From Marinarcus sediminis (GTDB lineage: Bacteria; Campylobacterota; Campylobacteria; Campylobacterales; Arcobacteraceae): a stretch of 64,000 nt of DNA. Under the pieces are notes generated by a model. The model was given only the letters and a program-made list of their open reading frames with translations. It ran no database searches and was not told the origin of the DNA. Shown piece after piece: positions 8,525-16,119 of the stretch; the stretch's first letter is position 1; each line of letters starts with the position of its first letter. The stretch spans positions 682,001-746,000 of the forward strand of contig NZ_CP182357.1 of NCBI RefSeq assembly GCF_048571275.1, given 5' to 3'. The translations under genes were made by a program, and so were the position numbers.

Positions 8525-9668
8525 AAAAAGAACTTTTTACAGTTTCTACAGCTTACTCTTAGGCTCTACTTTTATACTCTTTATAATCATCTCTGCACTT
8601 TTTTATCAAACAAAAGCAGAGTTTTACCGAGATATTACCATTTCAAAAATGCAAATCAATGCTTCTAAACTCTCTTCTCAAATTGTTTATGCACATATGC
8701 AAAATATTGCACTGAAAAAGAGTGATCTTTTTGTTGATAAAGGGTTTAAATTTGCTCTTTATGATGAAAAAGGGGTTGCTGTTTTATCCTATATTGCTCA
8801 GAAAGTAATATTAAACAGAAAATTTTCAAAAAACAAAAACAATCTCATTCTTATTGATAACAGTGTGGGAGGACATCTTGGTATTTCATATATTGCCATT
8901 GAAGAGACCGTTCTTCATAAAACCCTACAAGACTTAAGAGAAAAAATTGTTATCTCTTTTATTCTTTTCTATTTTTTAATCTCTGTTTTTAGCTACTCTT
9001 TAACCAAACTCTTCATCAAACCCATTGTGCAACAAAGAATAAAACTCAACAACTTTATTAAAGATACAACTCACGAATTAAATACCCCTATATCTGCACT
9101 GATTATGTCAGTAAATTCTCAAACACCTCTGAATGACAATGCATTAAAACGTATCTCAATCAGTGCCAAAAGAATTTCAGAAATTTATAATGATTTAACC
9201 TACCTTTTTTTAAACAATATTCAAGACATTAAAGCCAAAGCCACTTTAATTGATTTAAAACCTATTTTGGATGAACAACTTGAATATTTCAACTTATTTG
9301 CTTCTAAAAAAAGAATTCAGCTCTCCTATCATTCTGAAAGTACACCTTTTGTTATTGACAAAGAGAGTTTTACACGAATCTCAAATAACTTAATATCAAA
9401 TGCCATTAAATATACCCACTCCAATGGTTCAATTCAAGTTGAGTTAAAAAATAAGCGCTTAATTATTAAAGATACGGGTTGTGGCATAAACAAAGAAGAT
9501 TTGAAAAAAATTTTCACAAGATTTTACAGAGCAACTGAAATTACTGGTGGTTTTGGTATTGGACTTAATATTGTCTCATCTATTTGTAAAGAGTATGATA
9601 TTCAACTTGATGTTCAATCTGAACTGGGTCAAGGAAGCACTTTTACTCTATACTTTAATAATCCTTAA
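8505..9668 (+). CDS. Sensor histidine kinase, partner of the upstream regulator
   Basis: The kinase has a phosphoacceptor His in DTTHELNTPISAL, an N box SNNLISNAIKYT, and G boxes DTGCGI and GGFGIGLNIV. The first in-frame ATG, at 8649, would remove the first transmembrane segment. The frame is open back to 8493 and encodes a membrane anchor (LLLGSTFILFIII) preceded by DLTKDEKRTF, which matches the N-terminus of the paralogous kinase at 30816-32009. AAGGAG lies at 8493-8498, six bases before an ATC at 8505, the most plausible initiation codon. The product is then 387 residues with two membrane segments around a short periplasmic sensor. The true start is uncertain. Confidence 0.85.
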   Translation: MDLTKDEKRTFYSFYSLLLGSTFILFIIISALFYQTKAEFYRDITISKMQINASKLSSQIVYAHMQNIALKKSDLFVDKGFKFALYDEKGVAVLSYIAQKVILNRKFSKNKNNLILIDNSVGGHLGISYIAIEETVLHKTLQDLREKIVISFILFYFLISVFSYSLTKLFIKPIVQQRIKLNNFIKDTTHELNTPISALIMSVNSQTPLNDNALKRISISAKRISEIYNDLTYLFLNNIQDIKAKATLIDLKPILDEQLEYFNLFASKKRIQLSYHSESTPFVIDKESFTRISNNLISNAIKYTHSNGSIQVELKNKRLIIKDTGCGINKEDLKKIFTRFYRATEITGGFGIGLNIVSSICKEYDIQLDVQSELGQGSTFTLYFNNP

Positions 9669-9860
9669 ATCATACTCTTATACAGAGATTTCTGTGCAAT
9701 TTTGAGGGCTTAAATTAGCTGTTTTGAAATATTATCCATACCAAACTACTCTTTTAGTCGTTCGTGTGTTGTAGATGAATTATGAGCTTTTTAGAGGGTA
9801 TTAAAAAATTGAGTCTTGTTTTTACAAGTTAATAACTAAGAATATTATTAAATTTGAACT

Positions 9861-9889
9861 AAAAAAAAAGGTCGACAAAATTGCCGACC
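9861..9889 (-). terminator. Intrinsic terminator of the RRM gene
   Basis: On the minus strand a GGTCGGCAA/TTGTCGACC hairpin is followed by nine T residues (complement of the A run at 9861-9869). It lies 15 bases beyond the stop of the RNA-binding protein gene. Confidence 0.85.
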
Positions 9890-9904
9890 AATAAGAAAAA
9901 ACTT

Positions 9905-10171
9905 TTAGTAAGTTCTTCTCTCTCTAGGAGCTCTTGGTCTAGCTTCGTTTACTTTTAAAGTTCTACCATCAACTTCTTTGCCATTTAAGTCATCAATAGC
10001 AGACTGACCTTCAGAATCTACATCCATTTCAATAAATCCGAAACCTTTAGATCTTCCTGTATCTCTGTCCATAACTATTTTGCAACTCTTTACCGCACCA
10101 AATTTAGCGAATACTTCTTCTAAATCTTGGTCATTCATTCTATATGAAAGATTACCTACGTAGATATTCAT
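9905..10171 (-). CDS. RNA-binding protein with a single RRM
   Basis: An 88-residue protein made of one RNA recognition motif. RNP2 (IYVGNL) is at residues 3-8 and RNP1 (KGFGFIEM) at residues 42-49, followed by a short basic tail RPRAPRERR. Such single-RRM proteins are common in Campylobacterota and cyanobacteria and bind single-stranded RNA, often at low temperature. I start at the ATG at 10171, preceded by a GAGGAAG ribosome-binding site, rather than 20 codons upstream, because family members begin M(N)IYVGNL. It has its own promoter and terminator. Confidence 0.93.
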   Translation of the reverse strand: MNIYVGNLSYRMNDQDLEEVFAKFGAVKSCKIVMDRDTGRSKGFGFIEMDVDSEGQSAIDDLNGKEVDGRTLKVNEARPRAPRERRTY

Positions 10172-10268
10172 CTTCCTCAATCCTTTAACAAGTTCATTTC
10201 GAACGTAATTATTGTTTTTTGAATAAAACAATTTTCCAGAATAAATTTCACTTTATACCAGTCTAACT

Positions 10269-10274
10269 ATTATA
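10269..10274 (-). promoter_or_regulatory. Promoter -10 element for the RRM gene
   Basis: On the minus strand TTATGTTATAAT ends in a perfect TATAAT. It implies a leader of about 90 bases before the ATG at 10171. Confidence 0.55.
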
Positions 10275-10435
10275 ACATAAGAATATAATTTTTTGCTCCA
10301 AAATATAATTTTTTTTTGTTTTTAGTTACATTTTAGTTATATTGTTTGGTATTTTAAGAAAAATTTATTTTAGAAATCCCTTAAAATAGGCACTTTAAAT
10401 TTTTAAATTAGTTTTTATTTTAATAATTGATTTGA

Positions 10436-10501
10436 GTAAAAAAGTAAAAAATCCTCTTTTTTACTTTTTTATAGGGTTAAAAGAAGCGTATTTAACCCTA
10501 T
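10436..10501 (-). terminator. Probable gltX terminator region with two hairpins
   Basis: Just beyond the gltX stop, the minus strand forms an AGGGTTAAA/TTTAACCCT stem. This is followed by a second A/T-rich stem (AGTAAAAAA/TTTTTTACT) running into a T tract. The second hairpin is nearly symmetric and could also stop transcription from the other side. Confidence 0.55.
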
Positions 10502-10514
10502 AATGTAATACTTA

Positions 10515-11909
10515 TTATTGAACAAACCCAGATACTATGGCTTTATTCAATCGTTTAATGGCTTCATCACACCCTAAAATAGAAATGATATCGTATACGG
10601 ATGGTGCTTGAGTTCCACCTGTCAGTGCAATTCTGATAGGTTGAAAAAGTTGAGGAAACTTTAATTGCTTAGTTTCAATGAAAGGTTTTGTAATCTCTTC
10701 AAAATCACAAGCAAGATGTAAACTGCTTTTATTGACTTCTAAAAGAGCAATATACTCTTCTAACATTGCACATGTATCCTCTTTAACAAATTTATTCACA
10801 CCTTTGGCTTCATATGACGTTGGCACTTCTAAAATATTATCAATGGCACTTTTAAGTTCAACCAGTGTTTGAGCTCTCTCTTTGCACAAATCTAGAATCA
10901 TCTCTTTTTTATCATGCCCGCTTAAAAAGCAATCAAAAAATTCCAACTCTTTTGCTAATCGTTCATTTGAAACATTTTTAATGTAGTGTGAATTGAGCCA
11001 TTTTAATTTATCTTCATTATATGCGGATGCCGATTTATTAATATTTGAAGGATCAAACAGTGCTAACATCTCTTCCATTGAAAAAATCTCTTGATCTTTA
11101 TTTGACCAACCCAATCTTACTAAAAAGTTTAAAAGAGCTTCTGGCAAATAGCCCAATCGTTTATACTCCATAACATCCATGGCACCATCTCTTTTTGAGA
11201 GTTTTTTGCCTTGCGGATTGTTAATCATTGGGACATGATTAAATTTTGGAATCTTAAAACCCAATGCATTGTAAATAACAATTTGTTTTGGTGTATTGGT
11301 TAAGTGATCATCTCCTCGAATAACATCAGTAATTTCCATTAAAGCATCATCAATGGCAACAACAAAATTATATGTTGGCATACCATTACTTCTGGCAATA
11401 ACAAAATCATCAACTTCTGTGCTTTTAAAACTCATACTGCCTTTAACACCATCTTCAAAATTAATCATACCCTCTTTTGGAGCTTTTATTCTTATGACAG
11501 GATCCACACCTTCAGGCGGAGTTCCAGTAAAGTCTCTGTATCTTCCATCGTATCTTGGTGTCTCTTTATTCGCTATTTGTGTTTCACGCAGTGCATCTAA
11601 CTCTTCTCTTGACATATAGCAGTAATATGCTTTGCCACTGTCTAAAAGTTCTTGTATATACTTTTTATAAATATCCAATCGTTTTGATTGATACTCTACA
11701 ATACCATCATAATTTAAACCCACCCAATCAAAAGCTTCAATAATTGCTTTCATCGCTTCTTCATTGTTTCTTTGTGTATCGGTATCTTCAATTCTGAGTT
11801 TAAACTCTCCCCCTGTTTTTCTTGCCCATAAATAGCTATATAGTGCCGTTCTTAATCCACCAATATGCAAATATCCTGTAGGAGAGGGTGCAAATCTTGT
11901 TGTTGCCAT
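10515..11909 (-). CDS. gltX: Glutamyl-tRNA synthetase
   Basis: A class I aminoacyl-tRNA synthetase of 464 residues that charges tRNA-Glu. The HIGH-type motif is PSPTGYLHIGG near the N-terminus and the KMSKS-type motif is KKLSKRDG near residue 240. The C-terminal half is the helical anticodon-binding region. Campylobacterota usually carry two GltX paralogues, one of which charges tRNA-Gln for later amidation by GatCAB. I cannot tell which this is, but gatB at 58233 shows that the amidation route is present. Confidence 0.95.
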   Translation of the reverse strand: MATTRFAPSPTGYLHIGGLRTALYSYLWARKTGGEFKLRIEDTDTQRNNEEAMKAIIEAFDWVGLNYDGIVEYQSKRLDIYKKYIQELLDSGKAYYCYMSREELDALRETQIANKETPRYDGRYRDFTGTPPEGVDPVIRIKAPKEGMINFEDGVKGSMSFKSTEVDDFVIARSNGMPTYNFVVAIDDALMEITDVIRGDDHLTNTPKQIVIYNALGFKIPKFNHVPMINNPQGKKLSKRDGAMDVMEYKRLGYLPEALLNFLVRLGWSNKDQEIFSMEEMLALFDPSNINKSASAYNEDKLKWLNSHYIKNVSNERLAKELEFFDCFLSGHDKKEMILDLCKERAQTLVELKSAIDNILEVPTSYEAKGVNKFVKEDTCAMLEEYIALLEVNKSSLHLACDFEEITKPFIETKQLKFPQLFQPIRIALTGGTQAPSVYDIISILGCDEAIKRLNKAIVSGFVQ

Positions 11910-11927
11910 ATATTATCCTTCGTTCAC

Positions 11928-12014
11928 TTATTTAAAATTTTTTAAAAATCCAATTGCCGCAGCAATAGCAACCCCAACAATAAACACAATCAGGAGTACA
12001 TCAGTTAATTCCAT
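11928..12014 (-). CDS. Small single-span membrane protein, 28 residues
   Basis: A 28-codon frame begins at an ATG at 12014, inside the last codons of rlmN, with GGAAGGAA directly upstream. The product starts MELTDVLLIVF, has one hydrophobic helix of about 20 residues rich in Ile, Val and Ala, and ends in a basic KNFK tail, so it is probably an inner-membrane microprotein. As I recall, Campylobacter jejuni has an annotated small hydrophobic protein next to rlmN. Its function is unknown. The start context and membrane helix make chance less likely, but its size limits confidence. Confidence 0.55.
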   Translation of the reverse strand: MELTDVLLIVFIVGVAIAAAIGFLKNFK

Positions 12015-13068
12015 TTCCTTCCTTTTCTTTGAGTTGTCCACATGCAGCAGATATGTCTAAGCCTTTAGATTCTCTTATTGTACAAATTAAACCTTTGCCC
12101 AGCAAATAATCTTGGAATCTTATCATATTTTCCCTTGTTGGTCTTTGATATGGTGTGCCAGGATAAGGATTAAAGTAAATTAAATTGACTTTTGCATTAA
12201 TGCCATTTAATATCTTAACCAATTTATTGGCAGAAGGGATATCATCATTTTTATCTTTTATCACCAAATACTCAAACATCACTTTTTTTCTGACATCTAC
12301 TGGGAATGCTTTTACGGCATCTATAATGGATTTAATGTTATACGCTTTATTCATAGGAATAAGTTCACTTCGTAAATCATCATCCACAGCATGCAATGAA
12401 ATGGCCAATTGAATGCCCAAATTCTCACTTCCCAATTTGGCAATTTTTGTACTGATTCCACTGGTTGAAATGGTTTGTCTTCGTGTGGCAATAGCTAACC
12501 CTTCATCTTCAGAAAATATCTTAATTGCTTGCACTAAATTATCGTAATTATCAAGTGGTTCACCCATCCCCATAAATACAATATTGAGTGATTTGTTTTC
12601 TGCAATCTCATTGTCTTTCTTGAGTTGAACAATTTGAGCGACGATTTCTCCCGCCGTTAAATTTCTTACAAATCCACCTTTGGCTGTCAGACAAAAAGTA
12701 CATCCCACTTTGCATCCCACTTGAGTTGAAATACAAACCGTATATTTTTCACTCTTTTCTATGACACCATCTTCAGATATTTTTTTCTTTTTCATTAAAA
12801 GTAAAACGGTTTCAATGGTATGTCCATCTTTCAATTCAAAAAGATATTTAATACTTCCATCACTGCTTTGCTCTTTTTTAACAATCTTCAAAATATCAAT
12901 TGGGTAATTTGTTTTCAACTCATTTTTTAAATCATTGGGGATATTTTTCATCTCATCATAATCGGTTACATATTTTTTGTATATCCAATTGTAAACTTGT
13001 TTTGCTCTGAAAGATGGTTTTAAAATATCTTTTAATTCATTTAATGTATAGTCATAAACAGATTGCAA
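12001..13068 (-). CDS. rlmN: Dual-specificity RNA methyltransferase RlmN
   Basis: This radical SAM enzyme methylates C2 of A2503 in 23S rRNA and A37 of some tRNAs. In 355 residues it shows the CxxxCxxC cluster motif (Cys119, Cys123, Cys126 in CKVGCTFC), the GMGEPLDNYDN segment, and the late catalytic cysteine in ISAACGQL, with an N-terminal RNA-binding helical domain. The 3' end overlaps the small membrane protein gene by 14 bases. Confidence 0.96.
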   Translation of the reverse strand: MQSVYDYTLNELKDILKPSFRAKQVYNWIYKKYVTDYDEMKNIPNDLKNELKTNYPIDILKIVKKEQSSDGSIKYLFELKDGHTIETVLLLMKKKKISEDGVIEKSEKYTVCISTQVGCKVGCTFCLTAKGGFVRNLTAGEIVAQIVQLKKDNEIAENKSLNIVFMGMGEPLDNYDNLVQAIKIFSEDEGLAIATRRQTISTSGISTKIAKLGSENLGIQLAISLHAVDDDLRSELIPMNKAYNIKSIIDAVKAFPVDVRKKVMFEYLVIKDKNDDIPSANKLVKILNGINAKVNLIYFNPYPGTPYQRPTRENMIRFQDYLLGKGLICTIRESKGLDISAACGQLKEKEGNGIN

Positions 13069-13160
13069 TGTATTCCTTTTTTTACTTTTTTATTCTTGGT
13101 TTGTATTTTAATCTTACCCTTTTTCCATGATAAGATATTTTGTTTTGGTTCAACATATTC

Positions 13161-13179
13161 AATATCCGTTTAGGATATT
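13161..13179. repeat. Short inverted repeat, copy 1
   Basis: AATATCC-GTTTA-GGATATT forms a 7-base-pair stem with a five-base loop. The same core recurs inside the longer hairpin at 13223-13259. Each copy is preceded by GGTTCAACAT, 71 bases apart. Confidence 0.6.
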
Positions 13180-13222
13180 TTCATGACATTCAAAACCGAA
13201 CTCCTTCACTTCGTTTAGGTTC

Positions 13223-13259
13223 AACATCACTAATATCCGTTTAGGATATTAGTGATGTT
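13223..13259. repeat. Long perfect inverted repeat, copy 2
   Basis: A 16-base-pair perfect stem (AACATCACTAATATCC and its complement) encloses the loop GTTTA. No T tract follows on either strand, so it is not a standard intrinsic terminator, although it lies just past the end of the minus-strand nucleosidase gene. Its right arm overlaps the parS-like site. Confidence 0.65.
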
Positions 13260-13271
13260 TCACGTGAAACT
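13256..13271. promoter_or_regulatory. parS-like ParB site, 15 of 16 bases
   Basis: TGTTTCACGTGAAACT differs at one end base from the palindromic parS consensus TGTTTCACGTGAAACA, which ParB/Spo0J binds in many bacterial phyla. It overlaps the last base of the nucleosidase gene and the arm of an adjacent hairpin. Confidence 0.6.
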
Positions 13272-13812
13272 ATTTGATGATTTGCTTCTCTATAAGGTAG
13301 TTTGTAAGCTTCTTCATAGCAATTTCATGGTTTGAAGCAAAATCTTCATGCGCCTTCTCATTCGTATAATTTGTAATAACAAAGATACCTGCAATATTGA
13401 TATCAAACTCTTTTGCAACAGAAACCAAAGAGAAAAATTCCATATTTTCAATCCCTACATTATAGTGATTGAACTTTTGAGCCAACTCAAAATTGGTTGA
13501 AATGTAATTCGATGTATTCACAATCGTTTCATTTTTAACCAACCTGTTTTCAGAATTGAGTACATTATCTAAAGGGGTATAACAATCATTATTTAAAAAA
13601 CTCAACTCAATATTTGCAGCACTGGTTGACTCAACAATATCAAAGGGTTTATAGTTTCCATAACTTCCTGCGCTGCCAATAAATAAAATATAATCAGGCT
13701 TATCAAAGAGACATTGTCGTGTTAAATTAATCGCCGATTCAACCATTCCAACACCCATTGGTTTGGCAAAATTAAAAACTTCATTTCTTCCTGCACAAAT
13801 AATCATCTGCAC
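13270..13812 (-). CDS. Nucleoside phosphorylase/nucleosidase superfamily protein
   Basis: A 180-residue protein, shorter than typical family members (about 230), resembling the PNP/MTAN fold. It shows an FIGSAGSYG strand-turn and a GIENMEFFSLVSVAKEF segment matching the family's GxEMExxxxxxVA substrate loop. It probably cleaves or phosphorolyses a purine nucleoside such as methylthioadenosine, adenosylhomocysteine or a futalosine-type intermediate. The substrate is not decided. Its start overlaps the SIMPL-domain gene by 10 bases. The short length could mean a divergent or reduced member. Confidence 0.72.
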   Translation of the reverse strand: MQMIICAGRNEVFNFAKPMGVGMVESAINLTRQCLFDKPDYILFIGSAGSYGNYKPFDIVESTSAANIELSFLNNDCYTPLDNVLNSENRLVKNETIVNTSNYISTNFELAQKFNHYNVGIENMEFFSLVSVAKEFDINIAGIFVITNYTNEKAHEDFASNHEIAMKKLTNYLIEKQIIK

Positions 13813-14468
13813 TCCAATACAATATTTGGATTTATCTCTATTGTTTCTAAATTCTCAGACGGAATTGGGACAGAAGCAGATTGTACTTTTAAACTTCTCA
13901 TTTCACCCATATATATTTGAGGACGATTGCTCTCATTTATACTGATATTTTTCACAGAACATCTTTTATTAATTTCAAGAGATAAATCTTTTTGATATTG
14001 CAGTGCCCATTTGATGACATTTAATCTTAAAGAATTTACTTTATCCTCATAAGTTTTAGAATCAATATTCCATTTTAACGTTGAAATCAAAATTGAATCA
14101 CTCTCTTGTGATTTTTTTTCATACAGTTTGGTCAGAAAATTTGTCATTTCATTGCTCTCTTGTGTAAAGAGTTTGTATGTTATTGTTGCTTTATATCCTG
14201 TTATATTTGATTGACCATCTTTATATTGATATAAAGGCATTACACTGACTCTTCCAGATTCTTTTCCGATACTGTCATAGTTTTTGATGAATTTATTGTA
14301 TTTCTCTAAACTTGATATTGCATCAACTTCTTTATTCTTTTCAATTGATACCGTAACATTACTGCTTAACTCATTTGGTATTAATTTGGTTGAAAAATTC
14401 TTTGAAAAATTTACTTCAAACCCAAATAGCAAAAAAGGAACCGTTGATAAAAGAAGTGATTTTTTCAT
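13803..14468 (-). CDS. SIMPL-domain (DUF541) exported protein
   Basis: A 221-residue protein with an N-terminal signal peptide (LLLSTVPFLLFGFE) and the overall pattern of SIMPL/DUF541 proteins: alternating strands, ISSLEKYNKFIKNYD, and ITGYKATITYKLF. These proteins form periplasmic oligomers of unclear function. Two cysteines near the C-terminus (RCSV and the final LECR) could form a disulfide. It lies one base downstream of hisF and overlaps the following nucleosidase gene. Confidence 0.7.
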   Translation of the reverse strand: MKKSLLLSTVPFLLFGFEVNFSKNFSTKLIPNELSSNVTVSIEKNKEVDAISSLEKYNKFIKNYDSIGKESGRVSVMPLYQYKDGQSNITGYKATITYKLFTQESNEMTNFLTKLYEKKSQESDSILISTLKWNIDSKTYEDKVNSLRLNVIKWALQYQKDLSLEINKRCSVKNISINESNRPQIYMGEMRSLKVQSASVPIPSENLETIEINPNIVLECR

Positions 14469-14469
14469 T

Positions 14470-15231
14470 TTATATCCTTACTGGTATACCATTTTTAAGA
14501 AGATATCGTTTTAAATCCATAATATCAATCTCTTTAAAATGAAAAATTGATGCTGCCAATGCCGCTTGTGCTCCATGCTCAAATGCTTCTTTCATATGCT
14601 CCATTGTTCCTGCACCACCTGAAGCAATTACTGGAATTTCAATTGAATCGGAAATTTGTTGCGTAATGTTAAGTTCAAACCCCGTTTTGGCACCGTCTGT
14701 GTCCATTGAAGTTAAAAGAATCTCTCCAGCGCCTCGATTATAGACCTCTTTTGCCCATGAAACTGCATCCAATCCAGTATCTTCTCGACCACCTTTTACA
14801 AAAACATGGTATGAGCCATCTGCAACTCTTTTAACATCAATGGCAACAACAATACATTGAGAACCAAATCTTTTTGCTCCCTCATTAATAAAGTCTGGAT
14901 TTGTTACGGCACTTGAATTGATGGATACTTTATCGCAGCCAACATTAAGCAGTTTATATATGTCATCTAATTTTCTGATTCCACCGCCTACTGTGAGAGG
15001 AATAAAGACCTCTTTCGCGACATCTTTAACTATATCAACAATGGTGTCTCTTCCTTCATGACTTGCACCGATGTCCAGAAATGTAATCTCATCGGCACCC
15101 TCTGCGTTATATCTTTTAGCGACTTCAACGGGATCACCTGCGTCACGTAGTCCTAAAAAGTTTACACCTTTTACGACTCTTCCATTGTCTACGTCTAAAC
15201 AAGGAATAATTCTTTTTGCAAAAGTACTCAA
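14470..15231 (-). CDS. hisF: Imidazole glycerol phosphate synthase, cyclase subunit
   Basis: HisF is the (beta-alpha)8 barrel that uses ammonia from HisH to close the imidazole ring in histidine synthesis. I start at the TTG at 15231, giving 253 residues beginning (M)STFAKRIIPCLDV, the usual family start. The reading frame extends 37 codons upstream without family similarity. Catalytic aspartates appear in CLDVDNGRVVKG and VVAIDVKR, and phosphate-binding loops in LTVGGGIR and IASGGAGTMEH. Confidence 0.95.
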   Translation of the reverse strand: MSTFAKRIIPCLDVDNGRVVKGVNFLGLRDAGDPVEVAKRYNAEGADEITFLDIGASHEGRDTIVDIVKDVAKEVFIPLTVGGGIRKLDDIYKLLNVGCDKVSINSSAVTNPDFINEGAKRFGSQCIVVAIDVKRVADGSYHVFVKGGREDTGLDAVSWAKEVYNRGAGEILLTSMDTDGAKTGFELNITQQISDSIEIPVIASGGAGTMEHMKEAFEHGAQAALAASIFHFKEIDIMDLKRYLLKNGIPVRI

Positions 15232-15306
15232 AATACATATCCTTTTACTTTTATATGCGTGAATATTATCTAAATGTAAGTTAATATCAGATATACTCTC
15301 CTCCTT

Positions 15307-16119
15307 ATGAATAATATTAAAGCAAAAAAGAAGTATGGACAAAATTTTTTAAAGGATGACAATATCCTATTAAAGATCATCGAAGCGATGCCCAATAACA
15401 ATAATCATATTGTAGAAATTGGCCCTGGCTTAGGTGATTTGACGCAAAAAATGCTCAAATACAAAGATATGACTGCTTATGAAATAGACAGTGATTTGCT
15501 GACTATTTTAAAGTCTAAATTTGCAAGTGAAATACAAAGTAAGAAGCTAGAACTGATCCACACTGATGTTTTAGATATTTGGAAACAAAATAATACTTTG
15601 TATGATGGTAAATACGATCTGATCGCAAATTTACCATACTATATTGCAACAAACATTATATTAAGGGCCATTGAAGACCCGAATTGTGATAACATTATTG
15701 TTATGATTCAAAAAGAAGTTGCTGTAAAATTTGCTGCATCAGAAGGAGAGAAAGAGTTCTCTTCTTTAGGTGTTATCGTAAAATTAACTTCAAAAGAAGC
15801 GAGAATACTATTTGATGTACCTCCCACTTCTTTTGAACCAGCTCCCAAAGTGATGTCTTCAATTCTTTATATTAAAAAAGACAGTACTCAAGTATTGGAG
15901 AACCAATTTAAAAGCTTTTTGAAAGCTGCGTTTACGCAACCACGAAAAAAGCTTTCAAAAAACCTCTCAACCAATATTGATAAAGAATCACTGTCTGAAA
16001 TATATAAAGAACTTAATATCGATGAGAACATTAGACCTCATGAGCTTAGTCCATCTTTGTATCGCCAAATGTACAACAAGGTGATATTAAATGACAAACG
16101 AACAGAACAACCCGAATAA
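15307..16119 (+). CDS. rsmA: 16S rRNA dimethyladenosine transferase (KsgA)
   Basis: RsmA dimethylates A1518 and A1519 near the 3' end of 16S rRNA. The 270-residue protein has the SAM-binding motif VEIGPGLGDLT, the catalytic NLPYY motif (IANLPYYIATNI) and the C-terminal RPHELSPSLY region. The start has no obvious ribosome-binding site. Its end overlaps rnj by 29 bases, so it heads a compact rsmA-rnj-kdsD-rluB-rarA-hemJ-phoH run. Confidence 0.95.
   Translation: MNNIKAKKKYGQNFLKDDNILLKIIEAMPNNNNHIVEIGPGLGDLTQKMLKYKDMTAYEIDSDLLTILKSKFASEIQSKKLELIHTDVLDIWKQNNTLYDGKYDLIANLPYYIATNIILRAIEDPNCDNIIVMIQKEVAVKFAASEGEKEFSSLGVIVKLTSKEARILFDVPPTSFEPAPKVMSSILYIKKDSTQVLENQFKSFLKAAFTQPRKKLSKNLSTNIDKESLSEIYKELNIDENIRPHELSPSLYRQMYNKVILNDKRTEQPE

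Larger units (their letters stand above)
10172..10514. other. Intergenic region between the RRM gene and gltX
   Basis: No gene is visible in these 343 bases, which are very AT-rich. They hold the RRM promoter near 10269 and, toward gltX, two hairpin-forming sequences (10436-10501) that probably end gltX transcription. I see no RNA gene or mobile-element remnant. Confidence 0.6.

Noticed and set aside
8521..8562. Programmed frameshift to join an ATG at 8521 to the kinase frame
   Set aside because: The A run could slip, but the in-frame upstream segment already encodes a family-like N-terminus behind a ribosome-binding site, so a frameshift is not needed.
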